Below, piece by piece: positions 1-12,900 of a stretch of DNA of 64,000 bases (position 1 is its first letter; every line of letters begins with the position of its first letter). The notes under the pieces were generated by a model that ran no database searches, was not told the origin of the DNA, and was given only the letters and a program-made list of their open reading frames with translations. This DNA is from Siderastrea radians. Lineage: Eukaryota; Cnidaria; Anthozoa; Scleractinia; Rhizangiidae. Position numbers and translations under genes: made by a program. The stretch is from contig OZ024896.1 of the NCBI GenBank assembly GCA_964017195.1, positions 27,689,430 to 27,753,429 of the forward strand. Direction: 5' to 3'.

Positions 1-1039
1 AGAAACGGAATAAAAAGCATTTTGTTAATTCTTGATTTGCCCGATTGTGACACAGGTTAATAACCTTTAGATGCAGAGGTCCATACGACGCTTAACTAAA
101 CCGCACTGGTTCGGTTTTGCCGGATCTCTGGTGTAGAGATGCTGGAGCCAGACGTCCCTCCAAATGTATTAGATTATCGCGATCCAGTGGTCTCCTTTGA
201 TTGCATTTGAGACGACGGGCCAAGGTCAAACTTCAAAACTTTTCTTCACAAAACCGCCGGCAAAATTTTAGTTTTTGCTCAGTAATATACTTGGAAAAAC
301 CTTCATTACAATATGATTCATCCCTACAAGCAACTTTCCTTGACAGATTGCCCAAAATGTAAGTGCTAAATCTTTAAAACAGTGTATTTTTCTCCAAAAC
401 AGTTTGTTTTTCGGTTTTTATTTCGCTATGCGCACGCTGTCTTGGGTTATCATTTGTGTTCAACTTTCAGCCTGGAAAAGAAGATGTTTTCCACGTTATT
501 CTACTATTTTGTCGATCCCTGTCGTTTAAAAAAATTATGTTGATGCACTGAAAGAGTTTATTTTGTTTCATTAAAAAATTTTTCTCTGAAAAAGCGGCGA
601 ATTCAAACATTTTGCTGCAAAACCAAAATTATAAATTGCTTTCGTGAGCAGGTATCGCGCGTGCAAATCTTCACGAGGAGTAAGAATTTCTATTTTGATC
701 AACAGAAATTATTGCCCTGGCTTTTTTTTTTCGCGAAAAAGAGACATGGAGTCGCGAAGCGACGAAGCCCAATACGGATTATATTTTCTCCCAACTAGCC
801 GTCATTATAAAGACGTAATGTCGTCTCAAAATATTTTCCTTCAGTATAGCGCTGACCCTGAGGAAGGCTAGTTTTGTTAGCCGAAATATTGGGAAAGCAA
901 AAATTGTTCGAGGTGGTGGGAATTCGGGGCAGCAAGTAGTAAATGACTGAGAATTATTATCCGACTTTGTTACTTATTGTACAGAAAGCGCAAGGAACGA
1001 GTACAAATATCCCACGATATTGTGCAGTTGGTTATTATA

Positions 1040-1290
1040 TGAGCCGATTTAGACGGTACGACTTTTGTTTACGACTGTCGTGTGCGACTTTTGTAGCGCG
1101 CGCTGCTCGCGTCAAGCAAATATCGTATACCGAAATCAAAATGTTAGAATGATGAGTGACTCATCATTCTAACATTTTGATTGTGGCTACAACTGTCGCA
1201 GGGTTTTAAAACATGTTTCAAAATCCTACGACAGTTTTCGTGTTGTGTGCAACTGTCGTGGGGATTACGTCTGATTTAGACGACACGATT
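1040..1290 (+). repeat. Dispersed repeat family A, copy 1
   Basis: The stretch starts with CCGATTTAGACGGTACGAC and ends with GTCTGATTTAGACGACACG. Much of its body, including the words GTGGCTAC, TTTCAAAATCCT and CTGATTTAGA, recurs in the same order near 9676-9870. A partial copy is inverted at about 3560-3645. This supports an interspersed non-coding element. Its class is unknown to me. Copy 1 carries an extra perfect palindrome that the 9.7 kb copy lacks. Confidence 0.55.
1134..1182. repeat. Perfect 24-bp palindrome with one-base spacer
   Basis: The left arm 1134-1157 is the exact reverse complement of 1159-1182, with a single G between. It sits inside repeat copy 1 where the 9.7 kb copy has unrelated sequence. 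It may be a small fold-back insertion or a cruciform-forming site. Confidence 0.9.
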
Positions 1291-3559
1291 CCAATCTCGT
1301 TCCCAGAGGCTGCATTCCTTTTGGTCAGCACCAAGGATGCAAGACCTCTGGGATAATCAATGTCAAAATGCTGACGAATCGAAATCTCATTGGATACTAA
1401 AATTTACCGGAAGTCTACGAGTAAGAAGTTTCAAAACAGGAAACGAAAATGTGTTGCGATGATTTTGCTGGACGTTTTCGATCACGTCAGAGACGGACAG
1501 TGGGAAAGAAATCAGAAAATGGGCTATAAAAACTCCCAAAGAATCGATAAATGCAGTCAAATGTATTTTTACCCAGTTTTTTTATCTTTATTTCAAATGT
1601 ATTGTGATGCGCATTCGAAAATGCCACATTGATGTTTGCGCAATATAAAACTCATTAAAGTAAAAAGTAAAGTAAGTCAAATTTACATTCGTGTTAGACA
1701 AGGCGTAAAAAGGGAACAAACCTTGTGATACGTTGCAGCGGTTCTTGACAAAAGCTAAATGAATACCCGCTTCAAGATAAACGATGGTCGAAGAAGCACA
1801 ATTTTGGAATAATTCCTCTAAAGTATGGTTCATGGACAATGGTGGCTTGAAAATTGTTCTCAACATTGTCTAAAGCGGATGGAAGCTGACAGTCTTTCCA
1901 GTGCAGTCGTAGAAGTTAAAATAAGTGGCTTTGTGTTAAAACTCCGTTCATTCCGCGGAGCCATGTGCGAGTTTGATGGAACAGAAGACAGGATTTAAGC
2001 TTATTTTGTTGAACTGGAGCAGATAATCTCACTGTAGCTGAAAAGTGAATGGCGTGGTGCAGAAACTGGTGCAGCGGCCGGACAGAATTACAAAAACAAC
2101 GAGAACAGCGATCCTGTTTATTTTTGCAAGACACTGCATCTGTCGTATTTGTAAGCTTTGAAAGTTTGCAGCTGGCAGGACTAGTAAACCTCTTCGAGTG
2201 TAGGTAAAAGGTCTTTCTTTGGTATTAAATTGTTTTCACTATCAACTTTCATTGTCTTTGTAAGAAATCGTCCAACCTTGATTGTGATAGATTTTCAATG
2301 TTTCTAGCTGTACTAAAAAGTGGCTGTTCAGTTTGCCTTGATTCACTGAGTTGAATTATTTATAGACCTGTGATACTCGTTAATAAATTGTACCTAAGTC
2401 ATTTTGTTGTGTTTATTCTAGGTAATGTTTTGGTATTTCGGCAAACGAGCTTTCCGAACAAAACCTATACCGTTGTAAAATATTTACCGACGTAGTGGTG
2501 GAGAATTAAACACAACACCAGCACAGTTAAAAGGCGAACACAACACAACGCCAGCTCGGGTACGTTTCATAAATAAATGACCTCTCTACTTTGTCCGTTT
2601 AACAGCAACAGTACAGTTGATTTGCTTTGTGTCTTCCTTAATAAATAAGCAGTCGGACTCTGTAAAAAAAAGTTAATTTTTACGCGTATATAAGCTTACG
2701 CGCTAAAAACAAGGTCATGTTTTTTAAAGGTTGATTTCTTGCTCAGTTAGACTTTTCAAATTAGTAAGCTTACAAAACAGAAAAAGGTTCTACACACTGA
2801 CTGCCAAATGAACCTCGGCCACGACTATCGGTTTTTTTCTTTAATGATGTCGCCGAAAATTTGTTAATTAATTTTGTAAAGGGTCGTAAGATGTGAAATA
2901 AAATTTGGGGCGGCATTTCAAACTCTTCGACAATGGCTACGTTTTCAGTACCCTTGAAAACTTTCATGTTTGATATCTGTTCGTCTATCAAAAAGTTTAA
3001 TGAGGATACGACTACAATAAAAAAGTTAACTTTCTCTTCACCACTTTTGCTAAAAAAACACACACACGTTCAGTCACAAACGCATGGGGGTAGCCAGTCA
3101 CTGAGAGTGAGAAATTTTCCATATTCAGCTGGCAGTGCACAAATGGTATCTTTACCCTCAACAACAACAGTCTTCAGCGCCTCATATTGGCGTTCTTTTC
3201 ATGAGAGGTCCGGTCTCTTTTCTGAATTGAATTTTCTAACGTGAAGTGAACAAATTTAATTAAACAAATTTATAGAAACCGGTGCGGCCATCTTCGCGAG
3301 TCTGCGAGCGAGAATTATTTTCATTTTCACGCGAGTCTCGCGTGGATGTCAAAGGCACCAAAAACCAGGGGAGGTCCCAATATTTCGCGCCCTTTTTGTC
3401 TTTGCACGACCCATAACGCATGCTCAGTTCAAAATCTGCCGCACATGCCCTTTAAAAAGCCGGAAGCCGCAAAGATGGCATCCGGTTTTTGATTATCCCA
3501 GAGTCCGTGGCATTTCGATCCCGCTGACCGTAAATGCGCGCGGGCTCTGGGGACGAGAT

Positions 3560-3645
3560 TGACACGATTCGTGTTGTAGACTTGACGTGAGCAAGTCGCA
3601 TACTGCAGTCGTAAGGAAAAATCGTACCGTCTAAATCGGCCCATA
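3560..3645 (-). repeat. Dispersed repeat family A, inverted fragment
   Basis: Read on the minus strand it contains GGGCCGATTTAGACGGTACG followed by a variant of the copy-1 body, with the matching order of GACTGCAGT-like and GACTTG-like words. It is shorter than copies 1 and 2. Confidence 0.45.
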
Positions 3646-3716
3646 GTACCGTGCGCGCGCTCATCCTGTTACACGTGTAGTTTTCTTTGAATTTACTGGA
3701 GATAATAAATCTCTTA

Positions 3717-3974
3717 TTAGATGTTTGGGTGTGAAGTATCGCCGTATATTTTTACAAGTTGTGCTGTATTTTGACGAGCCTTGATGATCACTATACTACC
3801 TTGTATCTCGTATCGACGTTTTTGTAGTCTTTTATACCATGAGTGATACACCAGGCCAACAATTACAGCCAGACACAGTAGAGAGAACATAATAAACATA
3901 GTCTTGTGATAAACTGGTGTGCTTGGATCCAAAAGGGGCATCTGTTTTGTTGTAATGCTTCTTTGTGTGGTCAT
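3717..3974 (-). CDS. Channel exon 12 (putative): M3 and cytoplasmic tail
   Basis: The exon follows a long pyrimidine tract and an AG acceptor at 3976-3975, and is open in phase 0 to a stop at 3717. It encodes about 85 residues: a Thr/Pro-rich linker, one strong membrane helix (MFIMFSLLCLAVIVGLVY), then a basic stretch (KRLQKRRYE) suited to the cytoplasmic side. Exon 11 ends in phase 0 just after the S2 domain, where the receptor plan requires a last membrane helix. It lies about 6.2 kb from exon 11, with the TIR gene between. Because it begins with ATG it could instead be a separate small membrane protein. Confidence 0.5.
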   Translation of the reverse strand: MTTQRSITTKQMPLLDPSTPVYHKTMFIMFSLLCLAVIVGLVYHSWYKRLQKRRYEIQGSIVIIKARQNTAQLVKIYGDTSHPNI

Positions 3975-6900
3975 CTTTCAAGACAAAAAAGAAAAGAAAA
4001 TATCAATTTTTTTTTTCAGTAGTCGAGTTTGTGGAAGGATAGGGGGAAAAATCAAGTCAATTATTTTTTTATTTGGTAAATAACAAGTTAACTGAGAAAA
4101 TGGGCAGCGAGAAGCCCCTACAAGCAGATATGGAACTTCTAATGAGACCTTAACAAAATTAAATGGACAAAACTGATACAATATAAAGTCTCTGAAAGCT
4201 AGGTTTAAATTTAAAGGCCCGTTTCAAACGTCGAACTTCTTATGCGTCGAATCCTTAATGCAAACGAGAAGAAGACTTTATTCTGGCTAATTTGCGTTAC
4301 ATTCGGCACATCAAGAGCTCGACGTTTCCGGGCCTAAGTTACATTAAAAAAGTCAGGGTGGCCTCATCAAACTTAATGCAAAATTTTGTTCAATAAGCGA
4401 CGTAAACTGACGTGTTTCCCACACTTTTAATCATTGCCGTCAAATTAGCAGCAAACAGAAGCCCAAATGAAGTTTAACACTTTTCTATGTGTCTCAAACG
4501 GGAATCATTAGGAACGACTGCAGCGAGGCCCATGGTCCCGATAAGAAAGGGATTTGAAAAACGTCTTTCTGATCGGCACACACGAGAGGACAAGCCCTTC
4601 GGTGTGAACTCTCCATTTTGTCCAAAGCTGGTCACGAAGCCAAAATGTGGTCCCTGTGACTTGTCACATGAATTCAAACCTGTTTGACGGGCCGGACTGG
4701 TCCCCTCAAATTGTGCTTGCCTCCTCGTGCGTACTATTAGTGGGACAAGACCAAATGAAAAAATAGTTTCGCCCAATGCGCCGGGGACTTGTGGTTACTG
4801 CTTGGTTTAGGCATGCGTTTAGTCCTTTCGTGTGTGCCGACCTCACTGCTTCTCAGTTCCTGCCTGGTAATCGGGCCATTGATTGCAGAGAAGCGAACTG
4901 ACCCGGGGAAGGTCTTCGAGTAAGCAAAGGGCTAAAAGATCAAGGTACGAAGTGGGCTTGTGTTGCGGTCTGGCCTGTTCACAATTATTCATAGATTGGA
5001 TTGAATGGGTGTGGTGAGACTACAGCGGACTCCCATAGGTGCTTTAATCAGTAATCAGTTTCACGCATTTCAACACATACGTATGAAAAATGATCTCTGA
5101 AAAATACATTACCAACTTTTTTTGGAGTTTTTGTTTTGTTTGTTTTTTGAACCACAAGTTCTGATTAAAAGCAAACGGGAACGGGAAAATGGAGTTGAGT
5201 GTTGAGGAGACCTTGTAACCAGGGCCACGCTTCTGATTTATAAACGAGGCGGCACATAATCAGTGATTTGGGTAGCGAAACGCTTAAAAGAGCGTTAAAG
5301 ATTTTGGCGTTACGAAAAAAACTAACATTAAACAAGGAATTTGCTTTAAGTTCTTACAACATGACATTATTAAAGATGAACTGACTGCATCTGTTAGTAA
5401 AATATAAAACACCTTCGACTGCAAACTTTTGCCTTTAAAGAGCGTTTGACAAGTACACTGGGTTTGTTTATAGTGAATAGTTAGAGAACCAGTGCGTTTT
5501 CAAAATTTGCATTTGAATCAGACCACTCAATATTTACACAACACTGCAGCGCGTCCTTAAATATGCGCATGTAAATGTTAAAGGACACTCACGCGTAGCA
5601 GTGGATATGGCATATTGGGAGAGGGGGACTAACTTTTACATAGCAAATTCCAGGGAGGGGAAAGGTGCTATAAGTATAAATGGAATTGCCATATAGCTAG
5701 TCGCCCGTTGAGCAACAGAATGCATCGGTCACGGATGAATAACATATTTAATATTTTTTGACGTCATCATGCAGCAGCAAGATAGTCTTCAACACGAAAC
5801 TCAAAATTCAAGAAATTTCGTAAAATACTGATAGAGAAACAGCACCATAGGAAGGTGCTGCAGAAGATCTTTATTTGAATGGTCACATTTAATGATTTTA
5901 TTAAAGCACTATTACCATAGGATTTCATCCACACTTAATTAACTGAACGGGAAACTGCGAACTGACGTGGTCACACCTGAGTGCAAACGTTGGAAAACGT
6001 ATCAGTGGCAGCGAGAGGACAGTTGAATACTAAGATCTCAACAACTTTCCTTCTATTCGCGTGTACCCAGGAATGGTTCTTGTTGTGCTTCGATTACTTC
6101 CACTAAATATCGTACGATGAACGAGGAAATGTCGTCGAAAACAACTCATCTTCGCGCTGATTAGTGTCCAATGTTATAAGTCCGGTTTCTTAATATTAAA
6201 TCTCGAGCTTTGCATCGCTATGGGTTCTCACTCATCAAAACAAAACAAAAGTGAGAATAGTCCGGTTGTAGCGACACGAACGTTCGAATTATCGTCAAGA
6301 GTTCGAGGCTTCATTCACGGAAGGGAGAGAAATGAAGAGATGAAGTCATTGCAAGCCAACATGGAAAGCCAGGGCTTACAAGATAGTACTCGTAGATACA
6401 AGATCAACAATCCAGAGCAAGCCGAGAGCCTTCAAACGATGTTTGACTGTATTCAAGCGCTGAGAAACTTTGACAGCTTTCAAACTGATGCGTTCTGTAA
6501 TGTGGATGAAGCAATCGATTGTTTATATGACACAAGCTCTCAGACATATCGGTCTACTGGCTCTGAGGCTGACCAATTCACCACACTGGCGGATTTCATC
6601 GTCGACATCGAGGGTGCAGAGATTTTACAAAGATTCGCGGAAAATTGTTTTATTGAATACTACGAGTTCATCGAGAAACGAATGATGGACTTGACGTGTT
6701 TTGATTGGCTAGGAAATGCTTTAGGAACAACGCGAAACCCTTCCTTTGAGCGTTTGGAGAAGACTCTAGGAACGATGCAAAACTTTTCAGACTTACACCA
6801 CGGCTTTTGCTTAGCTTGCACAAAGGCCGGTGTAATTCCGATGTGTCTTGAAAACATCCAGCGAATTGATGCTGAAAGCGACAACTGGGAGGAGGGAGAT

Positions 6901-9900
6901 GAAGAATCGGAGCCGATTTGTTTAATAAGAACCTGTGTTGCAATATTGCACAATATGTCCCAACGACTACGAAATCGTGAATTGTTTGTTGATAGCGAGG
7001 AAATTTTGCTTTACTTTGCTAAAGTAAAGGTAACACGCGTTGCTGCTTCGTCCTTGCTATGCCTGGCCTACCTAGTTAATGAGGAAACCAATCATCTCAT
7101 TTTGGCGGAAGAGAATGTGCTCAGTTTTATCATCAAAGTTTTAGACGAGGCATCGCACTCGAAAGATCGCCGATCAAGTGGATATTCTGCGAAGGAACTT
7201 GCAGAAGGCCTCAGTCATCTCGCCATTAACGACACGAACAAGAAGGTTCTGGGGCATAAAGGAGCGGTGCATGTTCTTATGTCTATGCTCAAAACGTCTG
7301 GAGAACCTAAAGAGAAGGCAAGCGCAGCTAGAGCATTGTGGATGTTAGCTTTTGACGACAACAACAAAGAAGCCATTAGACAAGAAACAGGAGCCTTGAG
7401 GTTCTTACGACAGATGAAGAAAAGTAAAGACCCGGATTTACAAAAGGCAGCGGCAGGGGTATTGTGGGAACTCGAAGGGAAGACAGCAAGAAATTTGGAG
7501 AAGAGAGGAGGAACTCAGAATCACGTGATGATCAGCTACCAATGGGATGTTCAGGAAGTGTTAATCGAAGTAAAAAACCGGCTTCAGGCGAGTGGATACA
7601 GAGTGTGGATGGATCTGGAACAGATGGAAGGCTCTACATTAGAGGCAATGGCTAAAGCTGTCGAGAACGCTTCTGTTGTTCTGGTCTGCGTGTCACAGCG
7701 ATACAAAGAAAGTCCAAACTGTCGATCAGAGGCCGAGTACGCGTATCAGCTGAGAAAGGACATTATACCACTGATGTTGCAACACAGGTATAAAGCAGAT
7801 GGTTGGTTAGGAATGCTTCTGGGGACAAAGCTGTGGTTTGAATTTCACAGTAAGCAAGTTGTTGAAGAGAATGTAGAAAAGCTGATCAAAGAGTTGGGAG
7901 AAAGAGGAAGAGATGTTGACATGGCAGATGGAACAGCGGAACCAGTGGCTCAACCGGTCGAAGCAGTTCCTGTTGGCTCCCCACCGACATCCCCTGCCGT
8001 GTCTGGCTGGACAAACGAGGAGGTAAAACAGTGGCTCAAAGAAATTGGACTGGAAAGAGTTTGTCAGGAAGACATTTCGGAGATGAATGGTCAGACATTG
8101 ATTGATCTGCAACAAGTTCGCGGGGAATGTCCTGATTATTTCTACAGATGTTTGGAACAGAACCTAAAACTGACAAACATGTTTGACATGTTCAAATTCA
8201 GAAGAGAGCTAAACACGCTTTTAGGATAGTATCATTATACCCTTCTTTATCCTAATCCGGAGTCAATTTCGGTGTCAATCTATCAATTGTTAACCACAAT
8301 CGCTTTTCCTCCCTTTTCCTTCCCTACGAACAATTTCAATATGTACAAAAAACAACGAGAAAAGATTATGGGGCCTTACACTAACTACAAACCCAAGGAG
8401 GCATTTTGAATTTCTTGATAGCGCGAGGAGATAATCTAAAAAGGCTGAAACGTAAAGAAAACACAGCATTCATCTGAACTCCTCCTGAAAGAAATTTGCA
8501 CTAATCGAAATTCAAAGGCAGAGTAAATACGTAATCACTCGGGTGTCTTGAATCATGAATTATTTAAAAATAAATCACTTAAACAATTTCAGGTATATAA
8601 AGAAAATGATCCTCGCAGTGATGTATGCAATTAATGAAATTGTGATTAAGCCTGAAAAAAATTTCGAGGCTTTGAACGGAATTGATCTCATGACCTTCAC
8701 GCTGCTAGTGCATGTGATGCTCTGACCAACTGAGCTCGTAAGGCCTCATAATGTTCAAGCGCCGCTCCAACTACTTCAATTTGAAAATTTAAAACTTAAA
8801 ACTGACACCTGCTCTTGCAAAACGTTTGGTTTAATGATCGCTTACTGCGTGAAACTCGAGTCACAACTTTCCGTTCTTATTCTAACTCTGACTTCTTTTC
8901 AGTAGGATCAAGTACAAATTGAACATCGCATCAATAAAACAATAAAACTTATATATGCATGTTCACGCTGCCTTTTTTGTGCTCCAAAATAACGACCCAT
9001 GTCCACTTCTTTTAGAATGGAATCTTTTCCGCCTAATTGGCTACACAGTTATTTAGTTGGGTGATTGTTTACTGCACGTGAAAGAACTGCTGTTAATTTT
9101 GCTGTGGTTATGTGTAAAACATGGTTACGATCAATAAATCGCTCGTCTTATGATGACGGTTTTTTTAAGTGATCAAGAAAACCTTTCGAAATAAGGCCCA
9201 AAACGAGCCTTAAAAACGTCAAATTTAAGGGAGGGAAAGAGGTCCATTTTTTTTTGGAAGTACCATTTTTGTTTAGTGTCATACAGAGCGTCTTCCTAAT
9301 GTTACTCGGGAAATTGGAGGTAAATTTTGGCTTGACTGTTTTCAGCTAACAGTTATGGTTGGAAATTCTCCGATAACGTCAGATTTACCCGGTCGGAGAA
9401 ACTACAGGAAAATAAGATGTTCCCTTTAATCGCCTTAATTGATTTAAGTCGCGTTAATTCTAGATACCTAAATAAATATAAACATAAGTGTTACTGTAAG
9501 ATACACCCGATACGTATACCATTACACGCATATGAAGTATGAATACACGCAGGCTACTGCCCATCTTTTCTCATACTGTGGATGGTTACACAGGAGGGAC
9601 TCGCTGTGCAGTCTATGCTTTGATTGGTTAATAAGACTCGCTAAACTCAACCGGTGCATATTGCTTGATGCTTAAGGGCCGAATTAGACGGCACGACCTT
9701 TCAGTGCGAACGACTGTAGTTTTTGTAGCTCGCTCTGTCCGCGTCATGCAAAAATTGTTCACAGCTCCAGCCAAGTAACACCGGCTGTGGCTACGATCAC
9801 CACAGTCTATAAACACATTTCAAAATCCTGCGTAACGCTGTTGTAAGTCTGATTTAGATCACGTGTTGCAGTTATGGTAGGTATGTAGGTGTGTAGGTTT

Positions 9901-12900
9901 GATTCACTAGAAACACTTAGTGTCGTAGGCTTTTCTTAAGCATTTCGCATGTGGCAAAGTTTTACCGTGTAAATCGGTCCTGACAAACCATACACAAATG
10001 AAGTGTAACACTTGTGGGTTGTGGCCAAAATAACAAAGTCATAAGTACCGTGCATGCGTGTTCAGGTAACTTGTAGCCGCTGATGGGCACTGTGAAATTA
10101 AAGGGCAGATTAAGGGTAATGCTTCCTACCAACGAGGATATAGTGCCCATTAGTGGAGATAAGTAACCTGAGCACGAATGTGTGGTACTTGTGACATACA
10201 TCAGCAGGTTTTACCTTGTCATTTTCTTGGTTTGTCTTCTGCAGTATTTCAGTGACCACCGTACTCTTATTCCCAATATACTCCCGAAAATGTTGCTCAA
10301 GTTTAGCTGCACTGCCGCTTATTACCACACCAGAGGTGAATTCAAAAGCCAGGATCTGACTGACTTTTATCCAAGTGACGTTAAACAGATCGCTCCTGTA
10401 ATGTGCTGTGTATAGATCAACTAAGATGCCATCGACCTCGCCATACTGCAGCGCATCAACGAGCCTCTCTAGGGAGGGGAAGGTGCTTCCTTTAGAGAAT
10501 AAAAAAGAGAAAGATGATAAGGTAAGACCTCTATATAGACTACGAGCAGTCTCTCTTTCCGCTCAGGGATAGTCAAGGAAAACGAACAAGCGAGCGAGCG
10601 CGAAATCGCCTGCCGTGTTGAAACGTTTCCCTGGACTATCCCTGAGCAGAAAGAGAGACTGCGCGTAGTCTAACCTCTATAGGAGGGGAAAGGTATTACC
10701 TTAGGAGAAAAATTAACTAGAAAGAAACACGATTAATGTTGAGTTCGGTGATGGAAAAAGTGGCGCGCGTGGGACAGTGAAGAGTGAAGAGTTTGCCATA
10801 CCGTAAATGATCTAACAAACGATCTAACAAAATTTGTGGGGTGGTGAGGTGTGGGAGGTACTCTGGTTGCCGTGATGCTGTCTAATAACTGGCAAGAGAT
10901 TAACGGCACTGGAAAAGCTAACCGTTGGTTTAATGTTGAGTCTTGTTTGAACCTCAGAGTTTCGTGCAACCAAGCTACAGTAAAAAGGCTAATAAGTAAT
11001 GAATCGCTTTAAGCCCCAATGGCGATCAGCATCAAATTTTTCCTCATCATAACAGTGCATTATAACACATACAGATCATGAGAATTAGGGAATTGATCAC
11101 CCAACTCGTACTCCACAAAATGTATGGAGACCAGTATGGAGAATTTATTTCATGATACCAGGGCTCAAAGGGTAAAACAAGAAGACGGGTAACGATAAGA
11201 ACAATATGTTGTCATGAACTTACTGCCCCCTGCTGTGGATATGTATCGGATGAGAATGTCATATTCCGGAAACTGAGCCAGCGAGCCTACCTAAAATGGA
11301 CAATAAAGGCCACTTTATTTTTAAATGCAATTTTTCAAACTCCTTAAAATCTCACTATTACAGCTCCCCTCTTAGCTTACTGGTCAGCGATTCTAACTCA
11401 TGATCAGGTTGGTAGCCAAGTCGATAGAAAAAAAGCATAGCGGTCAGGCTCCTGTTAAACACGAAAGTCGTCAGTCTCGTACCCAGAGTCCTCAGGCTTC
11501 TTAGTCAGCGGGCGGTCGCCAGGAGGGACTCTGGAGTACTGGAATTATTACTGCAGAAATCCTGTAGTTACCGGTTCTTAGTTTTGCGACAGTGAACAGC
11601 CAATCAAAAATGTCGTTTTTAAAAAATATGCCAGAGTCTCTCCCGACAGCTAGCTAACCAAGAAGCCCGAGGTATACACGGTTACTCGATGATGATGAGT
11701 GTTAACAAATACAGAACGGCTGCTCATGAATGCCACTGTCTGGGGTGATATTGCTGTGCACATGCGTAAGGTACTGTTTATACCGTGGATCCATCTCTCC
11801 ATAAACGCCGACGACTGTTTTACGGTTCTAAGCCAACAGCTACCACATGGATTGTGTAGAGCTGGCTGTTAAATGGCTGATATCAAACCGCTTTGGCAAT
11901 TTGCGGGTCGCATTGGAGCTGACCTCTATGCACGATGATGAGTCCTTACGATGACAACTGTCCATGGCCGCCGGTGTCAGTCCATTGTCGGCCCAGTTCC
12001 TTATCCACACCCCCGTCGTCTTCTTAGGCTTTTGAGCCGGCCTCGTCGATGATACAATAGGGCTTGTTTACGCAGGGTTCTCGCTTGCTCATCACAACCG
12101 AGATTTTCATTGTACCCATAATTCTTTGTTTTAGAAAACAGTGAGATTTTAAGGCTAGCGCCCCTTTTGAGGAAACCTCACATTCAGGAAAAACAACACT
12201 TTAAATCTGTATGAAACTTTTATAAATTTGGGTCAAATTTGCATTATTTTCCTACAATTTATTGTTTTCAAATGCACGGGCATTTTTGCTCAAATGTTAT
12301 TTGCGCTAAGAAAAAGAAATTAACGATGGTTGTTACTCGCAAAGACGTTAGCTATTGTAGTCAGTTACCTTTTTACCACGAGCTACATTTAAATGCTGGT
12401 CAAGAATCCGCACAGACATGGAGGATGTGATAGAGCTTACGAGAAGAGAAGACAAAACAATTCCGGTCAGAAACCACAAGATGGCGATGGCTCGTCCGAC
12501 AATGGTCTTCGGATATCTGTCGCCATACCTGACGACACAAAACAAGAACAAACTCAAAATTGGATTTCTGGTCGCTTTCGAAGGCCATTTCGCACCCAAA
12601 ACTTTTTTGCAGTTTCGTCTTTATCTCTCTGGGGCGTGCTCCAGTTGAGTGCCCTTAAACCAAAACCAAAGTAATCAGTCTGGCCAATTATAACAGGCAC
12701 GAACAACGAAATGAACCAATGAGAACTCGAAGCAAAAATACATGATTGGCGCTAAGTACGGGAAATCTCTATTGGTCTTGGTTTTAACTGGCCGGGAAGA
12801 TGACGCGAGTGTTTCTGACTACAAGCAAAGAGTATTTAGACAAAAACAAAGGAAATTAGAATAATTTTAAATAGAATGCAAATTTTGGACGGCTTTTGAA

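Larger units (their letters stand above)
1..3716. other. Non-coding flank downstream of the channel gene
   Basis: I see no convincing gene here. The stretch is AT-rich and holds copies of a dispersed repeat (near 1040-1290 and 3440-3650), one perfect palindrome (1134-1182), and short ORFs without recognisable motifs. The last exon of the minus-strand channel gene ends at its right edge, so part of it may be that gene's 3' UTR. No clear AATAAA lies close downstream of the stop on that strand. Confidence 0.6.
8230..10214. other. 3' flank of the TIR gene with repeat remnants
   Basis: No gene is seen. Candidate poly(A) signals for the TIR gene lie at 8569-8574 and 8933-8938. A tRNA-like repeat occupies about 8668-8748 on the minus strand, and repeat family A copy 2 lies near 9676-9870. 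The rest is AT-rich sequence without recognisable signals. Confidence 0.5.

Noticed and set aside
2770..3244. Overlapping ORFs on both strands as genes
   Set aside because: They are antisense shadows of each other with no motif, and no splice or poly(A) context supports either.
6470..8115. Short ORFs on both strands over the TIR gene
   Set aside because: They are shadows of the long intact coding frame.
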